Origin: Thalassospira marina
GTDB taxonomy: Bacteria; Pseudomonadota; Alphaproteobacteria; Rhodospirillales; Thalassospiraceae
Direction of reading: 5' to 3'
DNA length: 64,000 nucleotides
Assembly (NCBI RefSeq): GCF_002844375.1
Contig: NZ_CP024199.1
Span: forward strand, 818,001 to 882,000
Shown: positions 1-7,996 of the stretch, in pieces
Position numbering within the stretch: the stretch's first letter is position 1
Layout: each line of letters begins with the position of its first letter
Program-made: the position numbers and the translations under genes
Notes under the pieces: model-generated
The model's input: the letters and a program-made list of their open reading frames with translations, nothing else
The model's database searches: none
Told to the model about the DNA's origin: nothing

Positions 1-216
1 AATCGGATCGTGCGGTGCAACGACCTGGGCAAAAATGGCCAGGAAAACGACAATTGCCACAACAACAAGACCGGCAAGGGCACCACGGTTCTGGCGGAAA
101 TAGTGCCAGAATTCGGCCAGCGGCGAGGGCGGCTTTGCCACCATGCTGGCTTCGAGTTCCTTAAGCGCGGCATCGTCCTGTTCGGGCGAAGTAGCGGGAT
201 TTGTTTGTGTATTCAT
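1..216 (-). CDS. dppC: Dipeptide/oligopeptide ABC transporter permease, N-terminal part (cut by window edge)
   Basis: Only the first 72 codons lie inside the window; the frame is open to base 1. The visible part has a polar cytoplasmic start followed by one hydrophobic segment at about residues 45-66 ('ALAGLVVVAIVVFLAIF'), typical of the DppC/OppC N-terminal extension and first membrane helix. The ATG (216-214) is preceded by an AGGGATGG ribosome site that overlaps the end of dppB, and the gap to the dppB stop is 14 nt, so the two permease genes should be translated together. Family assignment rests on position after dppB and on the start of the protein only. Confidence 0.8.
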   Translation of the reverse strand, partial: MNTQTNPATSPEQDDAALKELEASMVAKPPSPLAEFWHYFRQNRGALAGLVVVAIVVFLAIFAQVVAPHDPI

Positions 217-230
217 AAACTTGCCATCCC

Positions 231-1241
231 TTAGCGCGTATGACGGATGCGGGGATTGATCACGCTGTAGGTCAGATCGACCAGCAGGTTGACCAGCATG
301 ATCATGATCGCGATCAGAAGAATTCCGCCCTGAATGGTCGGATAGTCGCGACGGCTAACAGCTTCGACGATCCATTTGCCGATACCCGGCCAGGAAAAGA
401 TCGTTTCGGTCAGGATTGCACCGGCCACCAGCACGCTGACCTGCAGGCCGATCACGGTAACAACCGGGATCAGGGCATTACGCAGCGCATGCACGATTAC
501 GACCTTGGCCGGGCTCAGGCCCTTGGCACGGGCAACGCGGATGTAATCTTCACGCAGCACTTCAAGCATTGACGAACGGGTCATACGGGCAATCACGGCC
601 ATCGGAATGGTGCCCAGCGCGATGGACGGCAGGATCAGATGCTGCAGGGCATCGATAAAGGCGCCTTTTTCGTCGCTTAACAGCGTGTCGATCAGCATGA
701 AGCCGGTTGTGGGTTCGATGAAGTAAAGCACCGACAACCGCCCTGAAACCGGCGTCCAGCCCAGAGATACCGAAAAGAACATGATCAGCATCGTTGCCCA
801 CCAGAAAATCGGCATCGAATAGCCGGCAAGCGAGATGGTCATGGTGGTGTAATCGAAAATGCCACCGCGGCGCACTGCGGCGATAACACCGAGCGGCAGG
901 CCGACAATAATGGCAAATAGAATGCCCATGACGCCCAGTTCAACTGTTGCCGGGAACAGGGTCATGAATTCTTCAAGGACGGGTTTTTTGGTCACAAAAG
1001 ATTTGCCAAGGTCGCCCTGGAATACGCCCAGCAGGTACTGGAAGTACTGAACGATGACAGGCTGATCAAATCCGTATTGTGCCTTGAGCTGGGCGTAACG
1101 CGCCGCATCGACACCGCGTTCACCGGCCATCATCAGGATGGGGTCGCCGGGAATGAGGCGGATCAGGAAGAAGACCAGCAGGGTAACGCCGAAGAATGTC
1201 GGCACAATGTCACCCAGTCTGCGGAAAAGGAATCCTAGCAT
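231..1241 (-). CDS. dppB: Dipeptide/oligopeptide ABC transporter permease DppB
   Basis: 336 aa, normal length for DppB/OppB. Inner-membrane permease half of an ABC importer for peptides or similar solutes. The N-terminus ('LGFLFRRLGDIVPTFFG') is the usual first helix, about six membrane segments follow, and the cytoplasmic coupling loop ('DYIRVARAKGLSP', about residues 230-242) that contacts the ATPase is present. It follows dppA on the same strand after 130 bp holding a strong hairpin, and it precedes dppC. The ATPase genes should lie beyond the window edge. Substrate cannot be read from the permease. Confidence 0.93.
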   Translation of the reverse strand: MLGFLFRRLGDIVPTFFGVTLLVFFLIRLIPGDPILMMAGERGVDAARYAQLKAQYGFDQPVIVQYFQYLLGVFQGDLGKSFVTKKPVLEEFMTLFPATVELGVMGILFAIIVGLPLGVIAAVRRGGIFDYTTMTISLAGYSMPIFWWATMLIMFFSVSLGWTPVSGRLSVLYFIEPTTGFMLIDTLLSDEKGAFIDALQHLILPSIALGTIPMAVIARMTRSSMLEVLREDYIRVARAKGLSPAKVVIVHALRNALIPVVTVIGLQVSVLVAGAILTETIFSWPGIGKWIVEAVSRRDYPTIQGGILLIAIMIMLVNLLVDLTYSVINPRIRHTR

Positions 1242-1328
1242 GCCTTGGGGCCTTTTTGCTCATTCAGGCGCGTAATGGTTGTGCGCGCTTGAACGTTCTC
1301 TCTCTTATTTTTTGATCTGATAATGCGA

Positions 1329-1352
1329 AGAGGCCCGGATAACCGGGCCTCT
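1329..1352 (-). terminator. Hairpin between dppA and dppB (partial terminator / 3' stabiliser)
   Basis: Perfect 10-bp inverted repeat (arms 1329-1338 and 1343-1352, loop of 4) lying 20 nt past the dppA stop. No T-run follows on the minus strand, so it is more likely an mRNA-stabilising or attenuating hairpin that keeps binding-protein output above permease output than a full terminator. Confidence 0.65.
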
Positions 1353-1371
1353 CGACTTCATGGTGGCGTGA

Positions 1372-2979
1372 TTATTCTTTGATATCGACGCCGTAGAAGA
1401 TGTGACCGCCAAACGGGTCAATCTTGTAGTTTTCGACTTCCTTGCGGATCGGTTCGAAAACGACCGAGTGCGCGATGGTTGCCCACGGAGCCTGTTCCTT
1501 GAACACGACCTGAGCCTGTTCGTAGAGACGGGTACGTTCGAGAACGTCCGAAGTAGTCTTCGCCTGCTGGATCAGCTTGTCGAAGTCTTCGTTGCACCAC
1601 TGTGCACGGTTCGAACCGCCAACAGCATCACAGCCAAGCAGAACGGCCAGGAAGTTGTCGGGGTCACCATTGTCACCGGTCCAGCCCATCAGGAAGGAAC
1701 CCTGTTCGCCTTTTTTGGTGCGCTCAAGGTATTCGCCCCATTCATAGGAAACGATCTTGGCCTGAACGCCGATCTTGGCCCAGTCAGCCTGGATCATTTC
1801 AGCCATACGGCGTGCGTTCGGGTTGTACGGGCGCTGTACCGGCATTGCCCAGATATCGGTCTCAAAGCCGTTCGGATAACCGGCATCAGCCAGCATCTTC
1901 TTTGCAGCTTCAGGATCGTAGGGATCGTCCTGGATGTCGTTGTTGTAAGACCAGATCGTCGGCGGAATCGGGTTTTTCGCTTTCGAACCTGCACCCTGGT
2001 AAACGGCTTCAAGGATCGCGTCCTTGTTGATCGCCATGTTCAGGGCCTTACGGACTTCGGTTTTGGTGAACGGCTCTTTCTGGGTGTTGTAACCCAGGTA
2101 ACCAACGTTCAGACCTTCCTGGCTCATCAGGTTGATGGAATCATCGGCATCCATCGCCTTGAGGTCAGCCGGGTTCGGATACGGCATCACCTGGCATTCG
2201 CCAGCTTTCAGCTTCTGGTAACGAACGGTGCTGTCCGGGGTGATTGCGAAGATCAGGTTGTCAATCGCAGCCGGGCCTTCCCAGTAATCCGGGTTGGCTT
2301 TGTAACGGATGACAGCGTCTTTCTGGTACTGGACATACTGGAACGGACCGGTGCCGACCGGCTCCAGGTCAACCTGTTCCGGGGTGCCGGCTTCAAGCAT
2401 CTTGTCGGCATATTCGCCCGACAGGATCGATGCGAAATCCATTGCCATGTTGGCAATGAACGGTGCTTCCGGACGGTTCAGGACGAATTTCACGGTGTAG
2501 TCGTCAACCTTGACGATGTCCTTGATCAGGTCCGGCATCGACATTGCGTCGAAATATTCGTACGAGCCACCGCTTACGCCGTGATACGCATTTTCTTTGT
2601 CCCACATACGGTCAAAGGAATACATCACGTCATCAGCATTGAAATCACGGGTCGGCGTGAAGAAGCTGGTGGTCTGGAATTTTACGCCTTTGCGCAGGTG
2701 GAAGGTGTATTCAAGGCCATCGGCCGAAACATCCCAGCTGGTTGCAAGGCCCGGAATGATCGTGGTGGTGCCACGTTTGAACTGGACCAGACGGTTGTAA
2801 ATGTTCTTTGATGTCGCATCAAAGGTGGTACCCGAGGTGTAGAGCTGCGGGTTGAAACCTTCCGGGCTTCCTTCCGAGCAATAAACCAGGGTCTTTGCCG
2901 AAGCGGCCGTCGGTGCGGCCCAGGCAGTCGTCGCAACAAGGGCTGCGCCCAAAGCCGCTTTGACGAAAGTCGCTTTCAT
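1372..2979 (-). CDS. dppA: Periplasmic peptide-binding protein of ABC transporter
   Basis: 535 aa, an SBP family 5 (DppA/OppA) solute-binding protein. It begins with a Sec signal peptide of about 28 residues ending 'AAPTAASA', then 'KTLVYCSEGSPEGFNPQLY', the standard DppA mature start. It captures the ligand in the periplasm and hands it to DppB/DppC. The ATG has a strong GAGGGAGG ribosome site. Dipeptides are the default ligand in this family, but some members bind heme, 5-aminolevulinate or oligopeptides, and the sequence does not settle which applies here. Confidence 0.93.
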   Translation of the reverse strand: MKATFVKAALGAALVATTAWAAPTAASAKTLVYCSEGSPEGFNPQLYTSGTTFDATSKNIYNRLVQFKRGTTTIIPGLATSWDVSADGLEYTFHLRKGVKFQTTSFFTPTRDFNADDVMYSFDRMWDKENAYHGVSGGSYEYFDAMSMPDLIKDIVKVDDYTVKFVLNRPEAPFIANMAMDFASILSGEYADKMLEAGTPEQVDLEPVGTGPFQYVQYQKDAVIRYKANPDYWEGPAAIDNLIFAITPDSTVRYQKLKAGECQVMPYPNPADLKAMDADDSINLMSQEGLNVGYLGYNTQKEPFTKTEVRKALNMAINKDAILEAVYQGAGSKAKNPIPPTIWSYNNDIQDDPYDPEAAKKMLADAGYPNGFETDIWAMPVQRPYNPNARRMAEMIQADWAKIGVQAKIVSYEWGEYLERTKKGEQGSFLMGWTGDNGDPDNFLAVLLGCDAVGGSNRAQWCNEDFDKLIQQAKTTSDVLERTRLYEQAQVVFKEQAPWATIAHSVVFEPIRKEVENYKIDPFGGHIFYGVDIKE

Positions 2980-3107
2980 TTATGTGCCTCCCTCAAGGCT
3001 GGCCCGAACCCCCGTTTGGCATCTGCAAGTCTCACCCGCTGCAGGATGCCCGACAAGTCCGGGCTGGTTGACCCGATCCAACGCACATGTTGGTAATCGT
3101 CGAGGGA

Positions 3108-3136
3108 AAGTAATCAGGGTTTTTGCGTACCGTCAA
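3108..3136 (-). promoter_or_regulatory. Possible sigma-70 promoter of the dpp operon
   Basis: On the minus strand TTGACG (3136-3131) is followed after 17 bp by TTACTT (3113-3108), about 130 bp before the dppA start. The -35 is good and the -10 poor, so this is tentative. The 392-bp gap 2980-3371 otherwise holds the terminator at 3276-3318 and AT-rich sequence with no recognisable gene. Confidence 0.3.
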
Positions 3137-3275
3137 CGTCTGCTGAGGGATTTTACGGAGGGAAAAAAGCCCGACGACACCTGAATTTATGTCAAGTGTT
3201 TGTTATTTTTATGAAATTAAGGATAATTTTTTTCGTGGTCTGCCATGCGATTTTTTCGGGTCAGCTTGTGCCACT

Positions 3276-3318
3276 ACGTAAAAATGCGCCTCCGTCATGT
3301 AAAAACGGGGCGCATTTT
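3276..3318 (-). terminator. Intrinsic terminator of the first threonine aldolase gene
   Basis: Stem of 13 pairs with one bulge (arms 3281-3294 and 3306-3318), with a TTTTT run on the minus strand, 54 nt past the aldolase stop. It insulates the gene from dppA. Confidence 0.75.
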
Positions 3319-3371
3319 CATATTTTATCCCATGCAGGGATTCGTGCATTTTTTCAGACGATTAGTGAAAC

Positions 3372-4397
3372 TTATGAACTTTGCAACCGCGTCTTGAGCG
3401 CGTTTATTGCGTCAATGTCGCTATTCCATGCAGTCACAAATCGGTAAGCCTGTTTGCCCAGCGACGGCCACGGGTAAAAAAGCATCCCCGCGTCGCGCAG
3501 GCGCGTTACCGCTGCGTCAGGCAGGGCAACAAACAGTTCGTTTGCCTGGCTTTCGATCAAAATGCTGCCGCCCTGTGCCTGTAAAAGGCTGGCCAGTGCG
3601 CGGGCGGCATTGTTGGCGTTGCGGGCATTTTTCAACCACAAATCGTCGCGGATATAGGCCGCAAGCTGTGCTGCGAGATAGCGATGCTTTGAAAGCAGAT
3701 GCCCGCTGCGTTTACGTGCCAGTTCGGCCTTTGCGCGCAATGACGGATCAAACAGGATAATCGCCTCGACCGCGAGCGCCCCGTTTTTGGTGCCATCAAA
3801 GCTTAGCGCATTGACGCCGGCTTTCCAGGTGACGTCTGCCGGGTGGCAATCAAGGGCGGCAATGGCATTGGCAAAGCGTGCGCCGTCCATGAACAGCTTG
3901 GTGCCAAATTGCTGGCAAACACCGCCAATCGCCGCAATTTCATCAGCATCATAAACGCCACCCAGTTCGGTGGACTGTGTAACGGCCACGCATTCCGGCG
4001 TTACCGAATGCACACCGCGATCAACCCGGCTTTCCAGAAAGGATGCCAGGGTGATGGCTTCAAGTTTGGCCGCCGGGCCATCGATGGGCAGCAATTTTGC
4101 CCCACCGGTAAAATGGGCAACGGCGGTTGATTCATCTTCGTTGATATGGGCTTCGTGGTGGCAAACAATGCCGCCATAGGGTGATACCAGCGTTGACAGG
4201 CTGATGCAGTTTGCCGCCGTACCGGTGCTGACGGGAACAACCGCAACTTCGTGATCAAACAGGTCCGAAAAAGCGCGATCAAGCGTTGCTGATACATCAT
4301 CATTGCCATAGGCCGGGGCGTTGCCAGTGCATTGTTCGTCAATTGCGGCCTGTATTTCGGGGCAGACCGGGGTGACATTGTCAGAAGCAAAATTCAT
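3372..4397 (-). CDS. Low-specificity L-threonine aldolase (copy 1)
   Basis: 341 aa, PLP-dependent fold type I enzyme of the threonine aldolase / beta-eliminating lyase family, which splits threonine or allo-threonine into glycine and acetaldehyde. 'CHHEAHINEDES' carries the ring-stacking His region, 'FMDGARFANA' the PLP-binding Asp, and 'SFDGTKNGAL' the Schiff-base lysine. The chosen ATG at 4397 ('MNFASDNVTPVCPE') has AGGAAT upstream and matches the start of the neighbouring copy; an in-frame codon at 4427 would add 10 unconserved residues. It lies 134 bp downstream of a paralogue on the same strand. Confidence 0.9.
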   Translation of the reverse strand: MNFASDNVTPVCPEIQAAIDEQCTGNAPAYGNDDVSATLDRAFSDLFDHEVAVVPVSTGTAANCISLSTLVSPYGGIVCHHEAHINEDESTAVAHFTGGAKLLPIDGPAAKLEAITLASFLESRVDRGVHSVTPECVAVTQSTELGGVYDADEIAAIGGVCQQFGTKLFMDGARFANAIAALDCHPADVTWKAGVNALSFDGTKNGALAVEAIILFDPSLRAKAELARKRSGHLLSKHRYLAAQLAAYIRDDLWLKNARNANNAARALASLLQAQGGSILIESQANELFVALPDAAVTRLRDAGMLFYPWPSLGKQAYRFVTAWNSDIDAINALKTRLQSS

Positions 4398-4462
4398 TTT
4401 CGTGATATTCCTGTTGGTGGCGGGCAAATTCCGGGCTGGCGGCAGGGCGATGTGCCGCCAGT

Positions 4463-4490
4463 GTTATAATTTATGCGCGTATTGTTTCAT
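4463..4490 (-). promoter_or_regulatory. Possible promoter for threonine aldolase copy 1
   Basis: On the minus strand ATGAAA (4490-4485), 16-bp spacer, TATAAC (4468-4463), about 66 bp before the ATG. It would let copy 1 be expressed separately from copy 2. Confidence 0.4.
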
Positions 4491-4531
4491 GCCATTTGGC
4501 GCCAAACAACCGGCCTTGGGGGCTGTGTGGC

Positions 4532-5548
4532 TTAAAGGCCATTGGCCAGCGCGGTGATGTCTTCAAGCGGGCTGTTCCATGCGGTGACAAAGCGGTATGC
4601 CCCTTTGCCAACAGCGGGCCAGGGCCGGAAAATGATGCCTGCTGCCTGAAGGGCTGCTGCCAGGTCATCTTCCATCCACATGAAAAGTTCGTTGCCCTGT
4701 GGCTGATGGGCAACACGGGCACCAAGGCAGCCAAGGGATTGTGCCAGAAGCTTTGCCGCCATATTGGCGTGCTTGGCGTTTTTAAGCCACAGGTCGCCTT
4801 CAAGATAGGCCAGCAATTGTGCGGCCAGGTAACGGTGTTTGGAAAACAGATGCCCGCCGCGTTTGCGGGCCTTTTCGGCCTTTTTGCGCAGGGTTTTGTC
4901 AAACAGGATAATGGCATCCACCGCCAGCGCCCCGTTTTTGGTGGCACCAAAGCTTAGCACATCCACACCGGCCTTCCAGGTGATGTCTGCCGGGTGGCAA
5001 CCAAGTGCGGCCACCGCATTGGCAAAACGTGCGCCATCCATAAACAGGCGCATGCCATGTTCTTTGGCAACCCGGCCGATATCCTGAATTTCAGCCACAC
5101 TGTATACCGCGCCAAATTCGGTGGCCTGGGTAATGGCCACGCATTCAGGGTCCACGGCGTGAATGCCCCGGTTGCTTTGCGCGGTTAAAAAGGCATCCAG
5201 TGCAGGGGCTTCAATCTTGGCCGAGGGGCCATCCATCGTCAGCAATTTTGCCCCGCCGCCAAAAAAGGCAACACCGGTTGATTCCGTCTGGTTGATATGG
5301 GCTTCATGGTGGCACACCACCCCGCCATAGGGCGATACCAGCCCGGAAAGGCCAATTAGGTTGGCAGCCGTGCCTGTTGCCACGGGAATAACCACACAGT
5401 CAGTTTCAAACAGCGTGGAAAATGCCGCATCAAGCCGGGCGGAATCTTCATCCTGGCCATAGGGCAGGGCGCTTGAACTGGACTGGGCAACAATCGCGGC
5501 AAGGATTTCCGGGCAAACCGGCGACACATTATCGGATGAAAAATTCAT
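4532..5548 (-). CDS. Low-specificity L-threonine aldolase (copy 2)
   Basis: 338 aa, a paralogue of the gene just downstream: shared start ('MNFSSDNVSPVCPEILAAI' against 'MNFASDNVTPVCPEIQAAI'), the same PLP site ('SFGATKNGAL') and the same DGARFANA motif. The tandem arrangement on one strand points to local duplication, but the two have clearly diverged along their length, so the duplication is not recent. The upstream ribosome site is weak. The copies may differ in preference for threonine stereoisomers or other beta-hydroxy amino acids; this is inference. Confidence 0.9.
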   Translation of the reverse strand: MNFSSDNVSPVCPEILAAIVAQSSSSALPYGQDEDSARLDAAFSTLFETDCVVIPVATGTAANLIGLSGLVSPYGGVVCHHEAHINQTESTGVAFFGGGAKLLTMDGPSAKIEAPALDAFLTAQSNRGIHAVDPECVAITQATEFGAVYSVAEIQDIGRVAKEHGMRLFMDGARFANAVAALGCHPADITWKAGVDVLSFGATKNGALAVDAIILFDKTLRKKAEKARKRGGHLFSKHRYLAAQLLAYLEGDLWLKNAKHANMAAKLLAQSLGCLGARVAHQPQGNELFMWMEDDLAAALQAAGIIFRPWPAVGKGAYRFVTAWNSPLEDITALANGL

Positions 5549-5633
5549 GGGGGACCGTTTGTGATCTATGCGGGTGGCAAAAAGGCGTTAATGCCCACCA
5601 TTGGCCGATAAATGCCGAAATGCAAGCATAACA

Positions 5634-5662
5634 AAACCCGCCAAATGATCTTTGGCGGGTTT
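5634..5662 (-). terminator. Terminator after the CHASE2 cyclase gene
   Basis: Perfect 12-bp stem (5634-5645 with 5651-5662), loop TGATC, flanked by A/T runs on both sides, 50 nt past the cyclase stop. It closes the barrel/FecR/cyclase operon. Confidence 0.85.
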
Positions 5663-5711
5663 GTAATGGTGTTGGCATTATAGGGTGCTGATTGGTGTGT
5701 TAATCCGCGTG

Positions 5712-7979
5712 CTATTTGCTGGTGGCGACAAAAACACCGTCCCATTCCGGCCCCGGGGGCATTTTGCGAAATGCGGAAATGCGTTCGTTATACATATCAT
5801 AAAGAACAGATAGATCGCAGATCGTATTTTCCCGAAGCCCGGCGAGAAGTTCTTCAACCAGATCCCAGTTCTGCCCGCGATAGGCGGTGATCATGGCATC
5901 ATGGTTTTGCGCAAGTTTGGCAAAATCAGCACTATCACGCAGGTCGAGATCACCCAGCACGGTGAAAATCTCGACAGCTTCGCTTTTGCCCTTCACTGCG
6001 ATCAGGTCAAGCTGCAAAACAGCAAAGCGTTCGGAAACCGTCACTGCCGTATCCTGGCCGATGACGATATCCACGCCGTAATTTTTGGATTGCCCCTCAA
6101 GGCGCGATGCAAGATTTACGGCATCGCCCAGCACGGAATAATCAAATCGCTGGTCAGACCCCATATTGCCGACAACGCAGGTGCCGGTATTCACACCAAT
6201 GCCGATATTTAAGGGCAAAAACACTTTGCCTTCGGCCTTTGCTTCGGCTTCGCGTTCGTCATTTAGGGCACGCAAGGCAACAAACATGGCAAGGGCAGAT
6301 TCACAGGCCTTTTCCGGGTGCAACGGCACATCAAGCGGCGCATTCCAGAACGCCATGATGCAGTCACCCATATATTTGTCAATGGTGCCATCACGCTGTA
6401 AAATGCAACTGGTCAGCGGTGTCAGCAGACGGTTGATCAGTTGGGTTAAGCCCTGCGGGTCGGACTTATAGCTTTCGGAAATGGTGGTAAAACCGCGCAC
6501 ATCACAAAACAGCAGGGTCATGTCGCGCATTTCGCCACCCAGTTTCAACCGTTCGGGATGCTGGGCCAGCTGTTCGACCAGGGCAGGTGACAGATAGGTT
6601 GAAAAGGCCCCACGCACCTGGCGTTTTTCACCTTCGGTGCGCATAAAACCAATCAGGCTGCCGGTAAGATAAACCAGGATGGTGGCAAGACTGGCATATA
6701 GCGGATCAATCAGCAGGTGATGCTGTCGAAACGCCCACCACGAAAAACCAATGGCCCCGCCAATCAGCGCAACACCAATGACGGCGGGCCATAATGGCCC
6801 TAATCGCGGAATGGCAATAATGAAAAACAGGCCAACAATCACCAAAGCCAGCATTTCCGCCTGCGATGCCCAATAGGGCCGCGAAAGGAACTGCTGCAAC
6901 AACATCTGTTCGAGCATTTCGGCATGGACCTCTACCCCCGGTAAAACCGGGTTTAGCGGCGATGATCGCAAATCAAGCAGGCCCGCGGCACTGGTGCCAA
7001 TCAACACTGCCGTATCCTGAAGGGCACCTTCGGGCAGGTTGCCATTCATCACATCGGATGCGGAAATATAACGCTGCTGTTCATGCCCGGTGAAATAGAC
7101 CCACATATTCCCCGTTGCATCGGATGGAATGGTTAACTGACCCACACGAATAGCATCCACCCCGTCCGATGTGGTCCAGCTTGCCGCCCCGCTGGCACCT
7201 GAAAGGCGCACATTCATGGTGCGCGGGGCATCCTGCATCACACGCAGCATTTCCATGCTAAGTGTCGGGTAAACCGGCTTGCCGATCAGGGGCTGTTCGG
7301 CATCAAGGGCCAGTAACAGGGGCACACGGCGTACAACGCCATCGGCACCTGGCGTTACATTGATCAGGGCGTTGCCTGCTGCGGCATCTTCAAGGGCGGG
7401 CAGGTTGGTCGCCGCGCCCGAAAGGGTCGGGATATATTCGGCAATATTGCGGCCCTGTGCCCCGGCAATGGAAAAATTGCCAACCTGGCGCGGCACATTG
7501 CCCAGCTTGCCATTGGTTAGCTGGGTCGCTGTGACAATCTGTCCAACCCCATCAATGAACTGTGCAAACAGGGCGTCATGGTCGGGCAGGTTGCCCGCCA
7601 ATTTGCGGATTTCGGCACTATTGTCGTCCTGCGGCCAGTCGCCCACCACCCTGGCGGGGGATGTCCGGTCGGGTTCGGCAAAGATGATGTCAAAGCCAAC
7701 AACCGCCGCCCCGGCAACGCGCAATTTGTAAATCAGTTCGGCCAGGCGTGTGCGCGGCCAGGGCCACTGGCCCAGTTCGGCCAGGCTTTTGTCGTCGATA
7801 TCAACAATGCGCACCCCGACATCCTGAAAATCACGCGGGGCGATCCGCTGATAGGTGTCGAACACATTCATGCGCAATTGGCCGACCAGGGGCACATCCT
7901 GCCAGCGCAATATAATGCATGCCGCCAAAACCAGCAGCGGGATCAAATAATGCAGTATGCCAGACAGCTTTTTGCGCAT
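5712..7979 (-). CDS. CHASE2-domain class III adenylate/guanylate cyclase
   Basis: 755 aa. A first membrane helix (about residues 10-24) leads into an extracytoplasmic CHASE2 sensor domain (about 30-370, with 'VRIVDIDDKSLAELGQWPWP'), three further membrane helices (about 375-446) and a cytoplasmic class III cyclase domain (about 480-665). Both metal-binding aspartates are present, D493 in 'FCDVRGFTT' and D539 in 'DKYMGDC', so it should make cAMP or cGMP. It is the last gene of an operon, 17 nt after the FecR-domain gene. CHASE2 sensors respond to unknown extracellular cues; the ligand here is unknown. Confidence 0.92.
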   Translation of the reverse strand: MRKKLSGILHYLIPLLVLAACIILRWQDVPLVGQLRMNVFDTYQRIAPRDFQDVGVRIVDIDDKSLAELGQWPWPRTRLAELIYKLRVAGAAVVGFDIIFAEPDRTSPARVVGDWPQDDNSAEIRKLAGNLPDHDALFAQFIDGVGQIVTATQLTNGKLGNVPRQVGNFSIAGAQGRNIAEYIPTLSGAATNLPALEDAAAGNALINVTPGADGVVRRVPLLLALDAEQPLIGKPVYPTLSMEMLRVMQDAPRTMNVRLSGASGAASWTTSDGVDAIRVGQLTIPSDATGNMWVYFTGHEQQRYISASDVMNGNLPEGALQDTAVLIGTSAAGLLDLRSSPLNPVLPGVEVHAEMLEQMLLQQFLSRPYWASQAEMLALVIVGLFFIIAIPRLGPLWPAVIGVALIGGAIGFSWWAFRQHHLLIDPLYASLATILVYLTGSLIGFMRTEGEKRQVRGAFSTYLSPALVEQLAQHPERLKLGGEMRDMTLLFCDVRGFTTISESYKSDPQGLTQLINRLLTPLTSCILQRDGTIDKYMGDCIMAFWNAPLDVPLHPEKACESALAMFVALRALNDEREAEAKAEGKVFLPLNIGIGVNTGTCVVGNMGSDQRFDYSVLGDAVNLASRLEGQSKNYGVDIVIGQDTAVTVSERFAVLQLDLIAVKGKSEAVEIFTVLGDLDLRDSADFAKLAQNHDAMITAYRGQNWDLVEELLAGLRENTICDLSVLYDMYNERISAFRKMPPGPEWDGVFVATSK

Positions 7980-7996
7980 GATGCTTGTTTTTCTTA

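Noticed and set aside
1402..2811. 469-codon open frame on the plus strand opposite dppA
   Set aside because: Exact antisense mirror of a well-recognised binding-protein gene; its translation shows no family features and no ribosome site.
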